From the NCBI GenBank assembly GCA_045543675.1, contig JAZPXM010000136.1, positions 1 through 12,355 of the forward strand: 12,355 bases of DNA. The letters run 5' to 3'. Both the position numbers and the translations under genes were made by a program. Position 1 is the first letter of the stretch. Each line of letters begins with the position of its first letter. Shown here piece after piece: positions 6,634-12,355 of this stretch. The notes under the pieces were generated by a model. It had not been told where the DNA came from. It saw nothing but the letters and a program-made list of their open reading frames with translations, and made no database searches. Source of the stretch: URNF01 sp045543675 (GTDB lineage Bacteria; Bacillota; Clostridia; Oscillospirales; Acutalibacteraceae).

Positions 6634-7635
6634 ATGGCAAACAATGTACGTCCTGAATCTATGGAAAGAATTACTACAAAAGCACTTGCGGATGCGTTTA
6701 TCGCTGAGCAAATAGACGCTGTACGCGCGCAGGTCGGCGACAAAAAGGTGTTGCTGGCGTTGTCGGGCGGCGTGGATTCGTCGGTCGTGGCGGCGTTGCT
6801 GATCAAAGCTATCGGCAAACAGCTCATTTGTGTGCACGTAAACCACGGTTTGATGCGTAAAGGCGAATCCGAAGCGGTTATCGATACGTTCCGCGGCGAA
6901 CTGGACGCCAATTTGGTGTACGTGGATGCCACCGACCGTTTCTTGGATCTTCTCGCAGGCGTTGCCGACCCCGAAAGAAAAAGAAAGATCATCGGTGCGG
7001 AATTTATCAATGTTTTTGCTGATGAAGCGAGAAAATTAGACGGTGTCGCCTTTTTGGGACAGGGCACTATCTACCCCGATATTTTGGAAAGTATTAAGCA
7101 GGCGGAAGGCAAAAAAGCGGTCAAATCCCACCATAACGTGGGTGGTTTGCCGGAAGATCTGCAGTTTGAGTTGGTAGAGCCGTTAAAACTGTTGTATAAA
7201 GACGAAGTGCGCGTTGTGGGCGAAGCGTTAGGTTTGCCGCACGCGATGGTATACCGCCAGCCGTTCCCCGGTCCGGGACTCGGCGTGCGTTGTTTGGGTG
7301 CTATCACCCGCGACCGTCTGCACGCGTTGCGTGAAGCGGACGCTATTCTGCGCGACGAGTTTGATAAATGCGGCCTTGCGGAAAAGGTGTGGCAGTTCTT
7401 TGTGGTTGTTCCCGACATTAAAAGTGTCGGCGTAAAAGACGAGAGCCGTTATGAGGGATGGCCCGCCATTATCCGCGCGGTGAACACCAAAGACGCCATG
7501 ACCGCGACGGTGGAAGAAATCCCGTACCCCGTTTTGCATAAGATCGTTGCCCGTATCACCGCAGAAGTGGACGGCATCAACCGTGTACTGATGGATCTCA
7601 CCCCCAAGCCTGTCGGCACGATCGAGTGGGAATAA
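6634..7635 (+). CDS. guaA: GMP synthase ATP-pyrophosphatase subunit, no glutaminase domain
   Basis: Makes GMP from XMP, ATP and ammonia (the amination step of guanine nucleotide synthesis) in the cytosol. The 333 residues cover only the C-terminal two thirds of standard GuaA (about 510-525). The PP-loop SGGVDSS is at 44-50, RKRKIIGAEFI at 115-125, GQGTIYPDILES at 142-153 and KSHHNVGGLPEDL at 164-176. YRQPFPGPGLGVR (207-219) follows, and the dimerisation domain ends in KPVGTIEWE. The N-terminal class I glutamine amidotransferase domain is absent, and the upstream gene occupies its place, so this is not a frame error inside the window. The start at 6634 follows AAGGGGG and AAAAGG; a longer in-frame start at 6580 lies inside the preceding gene. 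A separate glutaminase subunit elsewhere, as in archaeal GuaAa/GuaAb, or use of free ammonia would be needed. Confidence 0.93.
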   Translation: MANNVRPESMERITTKALADAFIAEQIDAVRAQVGDKKVLLALSGGVDSSVVAALLIKAIGKQLICVHVNHGLMRKGESEAVIDTFRGELDANLVYVDATDRFLDLLAGVADPERKRKIIGAEFINVFADEARKLDGVAFLGQGTIYPDILESIKQAEGKKAVKSHHNVGGLPEDLQFELVEPLKLLYKDEVRVVGEALGLPHAMVYRQPFPGPGLGVRCLGAITRDRLHALREADAILRDEFDKCGLAEKVWQFFVVVPDIKSVGVKDESRYEGWPAIIRAVNTKDAMTATVEEIPYPVLHKIVARITAEVDGINRVLMDLTPKPVGTIEWE

Positions 7636-7637
7636 TA

Positions 7638-7708
7638 CCAAAAACGCTGAAAACCCGCATAAATACCGGGGTTTTGAGGTTTGAAAAAGCCTCGTGACAG
7701 CGTTTTGG
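7638..7708 (+). other. three-way-junction-like fold after guaA
   Basis: Three nested stems fit into 71 bases starting just after the guaA stop. The closing stem pairs CCAAAAACGCTG (7638-7649, one bulged A) with CAGCGTTTTGG (7698-7708). The second pairs AAAACCC (7650-7656) with GGGTTTT (7669-7675). The third pairs GAGGTTT (7676-7682) with AAGCCTC (7687-7693), with one G-U pair, capped by a GAAA tetraloop. No known RNA family was recognised. It may protect or process the 3' end of the transcript, or be a decayed repeat. Confidence 0.5.
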
Positions 7709-7740
7709 CAACATCTGATAATTATTCATAAATAAAATTA

Positions 7741-7782
7741 AGAGCTATTAGATTTTTGTACGAAATCTAATAGCTCTTTTTT
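7741..7782. terminator. bidirectional intrinsic terminator between guaA and the Fic region
   Basis: A perfect 15-base stem, AGAGCTATTAGATTT (7741-7755) and AAATCTAATAGCTCT (7763-7777), with a 7-base loop and a T-run to 7782. An A-rich flank upstream gives a weaker T-tract on the minus strand, so it can end the guaA transcript and perhaps the Fic transcript too. Confidence 0.93.
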
Positions 7783-7792
7783 GTTGCTTAAA

Positions 7793-7964
7793 TTATTCGG
7801 TTTCAGACTTGCGTTCTTCACGAAGTCGGTCAAGGGACTCCCTCGTGCGTTGTACCTACTTCCGGGTATGTATAACGCCAACGGTCATATTTCTCTTTGC
7901 TGATTTCACCGTTGCGATACTTCTCTGCTTCCTTCCGCCAAGCGGATTTCCTTTCTTTTGTTAA
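7793..7964 (-). pseudogene. broken gene tail directly after the Fic stop codon
   Basis: On the minus strand the bases after the Fic stop stay open in the same frame and encode a basic, protein-like stretch including KSAWRKEAEKYRNGEISK and EKYDRWRYTYPE, then stop. From about 7860 downward a second frame continues with RTRESLDRLREERKSETE and a stop at 7793-7795. The composition suggests one helical Lys/Arg/Glu-rich protein tail interrupted by a frameshift. No start codon or ribosome binding site exists, so it is an N-terminally truncated remnant. I recall similar RNGEISKExYDxWRYxYP segments in small accessory proteins of clostridial integrated elements, but cannot name the family. Confidence 0.55.
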
Positions 7965-8942
7965 TTACTTTTGTATATATCCCCAAGACTTACCAAGGCG
8001 AAGCTTTTTAAGTTTTCCTTCTTCGGTTAATTTTGCGAGGATGCGGTTTGCTGTTGCAGCAGACACGGCAAACATTTGTCTGATATCTGCATTTGTAATA
8101 GTTTCATTCTTTTTAAGGAACCGTTCGATTTTATACCACCGCAATTCCGCCACGGACATATTTTCGGTTACACCGACCGTTTCAACTGCTTCCATTAATG
8201 CTTCCTTGATAGCAGAAAGCATAAACATGATAAAAACTGTGGATTCGCCGTCACAGTTCGACCGATTGATGGCTTTGTAATATTCGGCTTGTCGGTCATG
8301 AATGATAGATTCCACAGGAAGCCATGCAAATAGTGATTTCCATTTAGTTAGTAAAAGTGTATGCCAAAGTCGACCCATTCTACCGTTGCCATCCGCAAAG
8401 GGATGAATCAACTCAAACTCATAATGAAACACACAACTTTTGATCAGCATATGAATGTCACTGTTTTCTACCCAATCTAATAAATCAACGACCAGACCGG
8501 GAACATAATCCGGGAGTGTACCTAAGTGCAGAACATTGCCTTGCTTGTCCACAACGCCAACCGGACGGGAGCGAAAGCAACCGGATTCTTCAACCAATTC
8601 TTTGGTCATAACGCCGTGAGCGTTTAATAGATCGTCAACAGAATACGGATTTAATATGTCCATCATTTCATAAATTTCATATGCATTTTTCACTTCGGTA
8701 ATATCTTTAGGTGGAGCGAGAACGCGTTTACCGTTTAGAACAGCCGTTACCTGTTCTAAACTCAATGTGTTTTGCTCAATAGCCAAAGAGGAGTATATGG
8801 TACGGATACGGTTGCTTCGACGCAATGTGGGGTTTGTGGAAAGCCCTTGCGTAGCGCTTAGCTGTCCTACCAACTCCGCAATTTCTGTAACAACTTCTAA
8901 AATTTCATTTGTAATTTCAAATGGCGGCTTTTTATTATACAT
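7965..8942 (-). CDS. Fic-family protein (putative AMP-transferase)
   Basis: Fic enzymes attach AMP or another phosphate-linked group to a hydroxyl of a target protein in the cytosol. The catalytic motif HPFADGNGRMGR is at 180-191 with all key residues intact (His180, Asp184, Asn186, Arg188, Arg191), so the protein should be active. SSLAIEQN (51-58) matches the self-inhibition helix (S/T)xxxE(G/N) with Glu56 present but Gln after it, placing it in the class with an N-terminal inhibitory helix. Residues about 270-325 look like a winged helix (NADIRQMFAVSAATANRILAKL), suggesting DNA binding or autoregulation. The length (325) is typical for Fic proteins with this fusion. GAGGTG lies 8 bases before the ATG. 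It is a single-gene unit with no antitoxin gene, and its target cannot be inferred. Confidence 0.93.
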   Translation of the reverse strand: MYNKKPPFEITNEILEVVTEIAELVGQLSATQGLSTNPTLRRSNRIRTIYSSLAIEQNTLSLEQVTAVLNGKRVLAPPKDITEVKNAYEIYEMMDILNPYSVDDLLNAHGVMTKELVEESGCFRSRPVGVVDKQGNVLHLGTLPDYVPGLVVDLLDWVENSDIHMLIKSCVFHYEFELIHPFADGNGRMGRLWHTLLLTKWKSLFAWLPVESIIHDRQAEYYKAINRSNCDGESTVFIMFMLSAIKEALMEAVETVGVTENMSVAELRWYKIERFLKKNETITNADIRQMFAVSAATANRILAKLTEEGKLKKLRLGKSWGYIQK

Positions 8943-8961
8943 GGTTTTTCACCTCGTTCTT

Positions 8962-8990
8962 ATTATAACACTTCATCGCTCATTTATCAA
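8962..8990 (-). promoter_or_regulatory. promoter of the Fic gene
   Basis: Read on the minus strand: TTGATA (8990-8985), a 17-base spacer and a perfect TATAAT (8967-8962), about 20 bases before the ATG. The -35 element and spacer lie inside the left arm of the inverted repeat 8972-9020, so an operator role for that repeat is plausible. Confidence 0.82.
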
Positions 8991-9020
8991 CCCCAAATGA
9001 TTGATGAAATGAGCGATGAA
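8972..9020. repeat. inverted repeat over the Fic promoter
   Basis: The 19-base arm at 8972-8990 is complementary to 9001-9020 except for one extra base in the right arm, with ten bases between. Each arm contains ATGAGCGATGAA or its complement. The repeat covers the Fic -35 element and spacer. It could be an operator for the winged-helix tail of the Fic protein or one end of a formerly mobile segment. Confidence 0.8.
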
Positions 9021-9027
9021 AAATTAA

Positions 9028-9234
9028 TTTGAGATATATGAGATACCGGATACACTTGAGGTACACGGAAAGTACACAAAAAATCTTTTTCAGAGCAAAA
9101 ATCAGACTTTTGATGAGAAAATTATAGAAATTTGGGGATTTCTGACATCTGTGAGACCACGTAGCACTAGTGAGATCAAACGCAAAACGGAGTGGGAATA
9201 CAATGAATATCCCTGCTACGGCGGGGAAGTATAG
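9028..9234 (+). other. open stretch without a start, possible coding remnant
   Basis: Between the Fic promoter region and the BlaR1 terminator no complete gene is present. One plus-strand frame stays open for about 69 codons after a TAA and ends in TEWEYNEYPCYGGEV and a stop at 9232-9234. It has no ATG or ribosome binding site, and an open frame this long can arise by chance. It is recorded only so that the 300-base gap is described. Confidence 0.25.
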
Positions 9235-9238
9235 TGAT

Positions 9239-9283
9239 AAAAAAGAGAGAATGTATCACAAATGATACATTCTCTCTTTTCTT
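9239..9283. terminator. bidirectional terminator downstream of BlaR1
   Basis: A perfect 18-base stem (9241-9258 with 9263-9280) around CAAA. On the minus strand it is followed by a run of six T (9244-9239), as expected for ending the blaI-blaR1 transcript about 43 bases after the BlaR1 stop. On the plus strand TTTTCTTCT follows, so it could also work there. Confidence 0.93.
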
Positions 9284-9322
9284 CTATGACCCTACCTTAC
9301 GGCGTCTGTACAAACCATCGGT

Positions 9323-11788
9323 TCACGGGTGATTATGATTGAACAAGGTTTCCGGTGCAATAATGGCAGCTTTTCCCGACAGAACAAGATCGTTTCCGCC
9401 AACCAGATCTACCTTGCCGTCTTGCATCACCATTACGATCTCCTGTGTTTTTCCGTTGTTGCCGTTTTCCTGTGCTATTACCGTTTGCCCTTTGGCATTT
9501 GTATCAAAGCCTTTTACAAACGTCCGGCTGTAATACAGATACATCATATCATCTACCGTCAAATAAAACGTGTACATCCCCGACGTCGGACCTACCCGTA
9601 GTGTACAATATTCCGTTTTGCCGTCGCGGTCTATGTCCACGTCCGCCTGTGCAATCAGTTCTTCGGTTTTCGGCGCGGGCAAAACGCCGACACGTCTAAA
9701 CAGCAGGTGCAACTGCGCTTTATACTGCTCGTCTATGGTATATGCATAACTGGACAACGGGTTTTGTACCGCGCGTATAGATATCTTATCTGCGGGAAGG
9801 TCGTAGGTGCTGAGTATCGCACACATTTCGGGTATGCTCACCCCAACATCATACGCAAAAGAATTGTCCGAAACCGCATCTAATGCGGCACTATCCAAGT
9901 AACAGCGACAACTTCCCGCCGCCATCTGCCACACGTTCACAATAAGCCCTGCAGAGGTATCCAGGTCAAAAAACTGCGGATATTTTTCCCGTGCCCGCAC
10001 CAACGCGGCATCGTTTATGAAAACATTTCCGTTTATCAGCGGCAATTCGCCGCGGGGAAGCAGCCCTTTTTCCTGCTCGGCTTCCCGTACTTTGAAAATC
10101 CAGCGGATCCCGTTTATTCCCGTACCGATATACAGGTCGCCGTTTTGCTGTTCTAATAATATAAAATGTCCTGTATTGCTGTCCTGCACTTCCAGCGCCA
10201 AACGGTTTTGTTCGCGCAACGTCTGTGCGGAAAACCCGTCTTTCCAGCCAAAAGTCAATATATCGTCAAAGTTTTCCTTGGTCAAGGTGTGCCTTCCCAT
10301 CATATTGGTAACCTGATAATTACCCGAAACGTTGGTTACCAACGATAAATAGTTATCACTTACGTAAAATTGCGGCGGTGTCTCGTCGATGGAAAGCGTG
10401 AACGCATACCGTTCATCATCATACACTATCGTCTCGGCTTCGTATTGTACGCCTTGGAACGTATACATTTCATTTATCATAAACTGTACGTATGCGGTAT
10501 ACGTGTTGTTTGGCGCATCCTGCAGAAAGAACGTTTTTCCCAAACGGTACGTACCTGTCGACAGATCATACGCTGATAAATCGTAGGTTTCCGTAAAGCT
10601 CTTTCCCGGTGCCACGGTATGCAACAGATCATCAAATCCTATCGGTGTATTCGGCTCACAGGTCGTCCGGTATTGATCCAGCGTGTACGGCGTGCCGAAA
10701 CACAGCACTTTATCGGTGTTGTTGGTCCAACGAGCGCGAATTTTCTTTTCCTGAACCGACCCGCTCACGTATTCGTACACTACCCCGTCATATGCCGATA
10801 CCGCAGCCATCACCGTCATATCGTTTTTGTCTGCGCGGAGAGCGGGCTGTTTCGGATTGGTCAAGAAAGTAACAACAAGCGCAACACACGCAACCACAGA
10901 AACAACGATCAAACAAAACGCCGGTTTTTTATACTGCAAAATTGCCGTGATACGTCCCCGCACCCCCGTTTCCCCAAAAGCAAGAGGACATACTGACAAT
11001 ACGTTTCTCGGCGCGCTGGCGGTAATGAGTGCCTGGGCATACGGCTTTTTAATGTCTGCGCCGTGTGTACGTATCACCCGCTCATCACACGCCAATTCTA
11101 TGTCGCGGCAAAACAGCAGATACGCCACCCATATGAGCGGATGAAACCAATATGCCGAAAGCAACAAAAAACCAAGCGGTTTTATGATGTGATCACGGCG
11201 GGACAGATGTGCCGTTTCGTGCGCCAGCACATATGCCTTGTCTTCCGTCCGCATACAAGACGGCAGATACACACGGGGGCGTAATATACCTAAAATGAAT
11301 GGGGTGGTCACGCGGTCGCACACATAAACATTGTCTTGCAAGCATACCGCTTCCCGCACCCGCAGAGAAATACGTATATAGCTGAAAAGCGCATACAGCA
11401 ACATTCCCGCCGCACCGCAAAGCCAAACAATAACGGCAACCAACACCGCTATTTGCATCGGGTTCACACTATCCCCCGCTTGCGGTGTCATGGTTTGCGC
11501 CAAGTACGGGTTAATGGTGGCATTGAGCGCAGAAACACCGCTGTGTACCGCGGGCGTTTCCATATATATGATCTCCTGCGGTATCGTTTCTCCGGACGGC
11601 AACAAACTAAGTATGCTTTCGGGTGCTATAGGACAGATAAGCCGCCACGCAACCAACGCCCATAAGAACAGGGAAATGGTTTTAGGCGCTTTTTTCAGCA
11701 ACTGCCGCACGAACACCACCGCAATGACCAACCATCCGGCGCTGATACTCATATTGCACATCGTCAAAAACAGTTCACTCACGGTCAT
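9323..11788 (-). CDS. BlaR1-like M56 membrane metalloprotease with composite sensor
   Basis: Membrane sensor-protease expected to inactivate the neighbouring BlaI-type repressor when its outer part detects a signal. Predicted membrane segments lie at about 14-30, 38-56, 111-140, 204-226 and 289-309. The zinc-protease motif HETAH is at 190-194, and ELACDERV (231-238) supplies the third ligand glutamate, as in BlaR1/MecR1. The outside portion (about 312-821) is unusual. Residues about 330-425 look like the Ig-like domain of clostridial M56 proteins (RARWTNNTDKVL, then APGKSFTETYDLSAY and GTYRLGKTF). A DLYIGTG...IRWIFKV block lies at 551-567. A C-terminal region contains the calcium-site-like DVDIDRDGKTE (716-726). 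No penicillin-binding SxxK/SxN/KTG set was recognised, so beta-lactam sensing is doubtful. Its start overlaps the blaI stop by four bases (ATGA), with AGGGGG only one base from the ATG, implying translational coupling. Confidence 0.92.
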   Translation of the reverse strand: MTVSELFLTMCNMSISAGWLVIAVVFVRQLLKKAPKTISLFLWALVAWRLICPIAPESILSLLPSGETIPQEIIYMETPAVHSGVSALNATINPYLAQTMTPQAGDSVNPMQIAVLVAVIVWLCGAAGMLLYALFSYIRISLRVREAVCLQDNVYVCDRVTTPFILGILRPRVYLPSCMRTEDKAYVLAHETAHLSRRDHIIKPLGFLLLSAYWFHPLIWVAYLLFCRDIELACDERVIRTHGADIKKPYAQALITASAPRNVLSVCPLAFGETGVRGRITAILQYKKPAFCLIVVSVVACVALVVTFLTNPKQPALRADKNDMTVMAAVSAYDGVVYEYVSGSVQEKKIRARWTNNTDKVLCFGTPYTLDQYRTTCEPNTPIGFDDLLHTVAPGKSFTETYDLSAYDLSTGTYRLGKTFFLQDAPNNTYTAYVQFMINEMYTFQGVQYEAETIVYDDERYAFTLSIDETPPQFYVSDNYLSLVTNVSGNYQVTNMMGRHTLTKENFDDILTFGWKDGFSAQTLREQNRLALEVQDSNTGHFILLEQQNGDLYIGTGINGIRWIFKVREAEQEKGLLPRGELPLINGNVFINDAALVRAREKYPQFFDLDTSAGLIVNVWQMAAGSCRCYLDSAALDAVSDNSFAYDVGVSIPEMCAILSTYDLPADKISIRAVQNPLSSYAYTIDEQYKAQLHLLFRRVGVLPAPKTEELIAQADVDIDRDGKTEYCTLRVGPTSGMYTFYLTVDDMMYLYYSRTFVKGFDTNAKGQTVIAQENGNNGKTQEIVMVMQDGKVDLVGGNDLVLSGKAAIIAPETLFNHNHP

Positions 11789-12147
11789 TCCCCCTGATAA
11801 TCTGCCACCAAGCGACGTAACGCTTCCACTTCAGCGGCGGTAAGTGTTTTGCGGGATGTAAATGCCGCTAAAAACGCGGGCAGAGACCCGCCAAAAGTGT
11901 CCTCTACAAATTGTTCGGTCTGTTTGGCGTAAAAATCGTCCCGTTTAACGATGCTGGTTACTGTCCCTTTTTCGTTTTTGAACAACCCCTTGTCACACAG
12001 ACGCTTTAACACCGTGTATGTGGTCGATTTCTTCCAACCCAACATTTCTTCGCCGTGTTTTGCAAGTGCTGCAGACGAAAGCGGCTCGTTTTCCCAGATG
12101 ATATTTGCAAAACGCGCTTCTATCTCGCCTAACTGCCAACCCGCCAT
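11785..12147 (-). CDS. blaI: BlaI/MecI-family transcriptional repressor
   Basis: A 120-residue dimeric winged-helix repressor, cut by its partner protease to release its operators. It opens with LGEIEARFANIIWENEPLS. The recognition-helix segment GWKKSTTYTVLKRLCDKGLF is at 37-56, followed by the wing (KNEKGTVTSIVKRDDF). The C-terminal dimerisation helices include SLPAFLAAFTSRKTLTAAEVEALRRL. By position, Ala95-Phe96 falls where the staphylococcal BlaI cleavage site (Asn-Phe) lies; this is inferred from layout only. GGAGGTG (12159-12153) is 5 bases before the ATG. It is the first gene of a two-gene operon with the M56 protease. Two palindromic boxes overlap its promoter, indicating autorepression. 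No beta-lactamase or PBP gene is adjacent. Confidence 0.95.
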   Translation of the reverse strand: MAGWQLGEIEARFANIIWENEPLSSAALAKHGEEMLGWKKSTTYTVLKRLCDKGLFKNEKGTVTSIVKRDDFYAKQTEQFVEDTFGGSLPAFLAAFTSRKTLTAAEVEALRRLVADYQGE

Positions 12148-12166
12148 TTGTGCACCTCCTTTTTGT

Positions 12167-12206
12167 TCTACACGTTGTAGACTAACTTTAGTCTACAACG
12201 TGTAGA
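12167..12206. promoter_or_regulatory. double palindromic BlaI operator
   Basis: A perfect 40-base inverted repeat (arms 12167-12185 and 12188-12206 around CT), built of two boxes: CTACACGTTGTAG (12168-12180) and CTACAACGTGTAG (12193-12205). Each box is itself a TACA-N3-TGTA dyad, the core pattern of BlaI/MecI operators. One box overlaps the -10 and spacer and the other lies just downstream, so two dimers could block RNA polymerase. Confidence 0.9.
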
Positions 12207-12218
12207 CCGATTTGTCAA
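12190..12218 (-). promoter_or_regulatory. promoter of the blaI-blaR1 operon
   Basis: Read on the minus strand: a consensus -35 TTGACA (12218-12213), a 17-base spacer and a -10 TAGACT (12195-12190), followed by the second operator box and the strong ribosome binding site. ATTGCATTTTTT (12240-12229) lies upstream and may act as an A/T-rich enhancer. Confidence 0.85.
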
Positions 12219-12260
12219 TAGCCAATTTAAAAAATGCAATAAACGGCACCCACCGAAAGT

Positions 12261-12355
12261 GAGTTGCGGGTAGGGATTGGCAACATTCACCTCCCTCTGA
12301 CGAGGGAGGTGGATTTTTGCGAAGCAAAAAGACGGAGGGAGAGAAAAAGAAGAAC
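12261..12355 (+). repeat. 95-base direct repeat, copy 2 (cut by window end)
   Basis: Same orientation and sequence as 2131-2225 apart from two bases. It contains the paired hairpins CACCTCCCTC/GAGGGAGGTG (12288-12311) and TTTTTGC/GCAAAAA (12314-12330). It begins about 21 bases beyond the A/T-rich element upstream of blaI. Confidence 0.95.

Noticed and set aside
6054..7067. 337-codon minus-strand open frame opposite CofE-like/guaA
   Set aside because: It covers the junction of two clearly recognised plus-strand genes; shadow of their codon structure.
11350..11850. Plus-strand open frames across blaR1, up to 125 codons
   Set aside because: They overlap the recognised membrane and zinc-protease regions of BlaR1, have no ribosome binding site and show no family resemblance.

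Overview
The window looks like chromosomal DNA of a Clostridia-class member of the Bacillota (Firmicutes), probably an uncultured gut lineage near Oscillospiraceae/Ruminococcaceae. The signs are strong AGGGGG/GGAGGT ribosome binding sites, TTGNNN-17-TATAAT promoters, U-tract terminators, a BlaI/BlaR1 pair with an Ig-like extracellular part, a small secreted-protein locus with a KYxxPEMEI peptide, and dense intergenic hairpin repeats of a kind I associate with that group. The taxonomy is inference.

Layout. 1-181 and about 1885-2850 are non-coding clusters of short hairpin repeats. Between them lies a transcription unit (418-1807): a 420-residue secreted protein with two dissimilar modules, then a 37-residue peptide with its own strong ribosome binding site, closed by a textbook terminator. 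3033-5305 is a tightly packed unit: a polyprenyl-phosphate-type GT2 glycosyltransferase, a GtrA-like membrane protein and a cysteine-synthase-family PLP enzyme. 5421-7635 is a two-gene unit with its own promoter: an F420-0:L-glutamate ligase-like protein and a GMP synthase that lacks its glutaminase domain. A three-way-junction-like fold begins three bases after that stop codon, followed by a 15-bp perfect terminator stem.

The rest is on the minus strand. A Fic-family protein (7965-8942) has a strong promoter lying in one arm of a large inverted repeat. Directly after its stop is a broken open frame that looks like the tail of another gene. A BlaI/BlaR1 two-gene operon (12147-9323) has overlapping genes, a double palindromic operator on its promoter and a bidirectional terminator. 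No beta-lactamase or other target gene lies in the window. BlaR1 carries an Ig-like and a DxDxDG-type extracellular region instead of a recognisable penicillin-binding domain.

The window ends inside a second copy of a 95-base repeat first seen at 2131-2225. The two copies are direct repeats 10,130 bases apart and bracket everything from the glycosyltransferase to the BlaI operon. The most unusual content is the structured intergenic repeats, whose stems change while remaining self-complementary, the stand-alone GMP synthase paired with a CofE-like protein, and the secreted protein/small peptide pair. I found no CRISPR array, tRNA, rRNA, transposase or complete mobile element.
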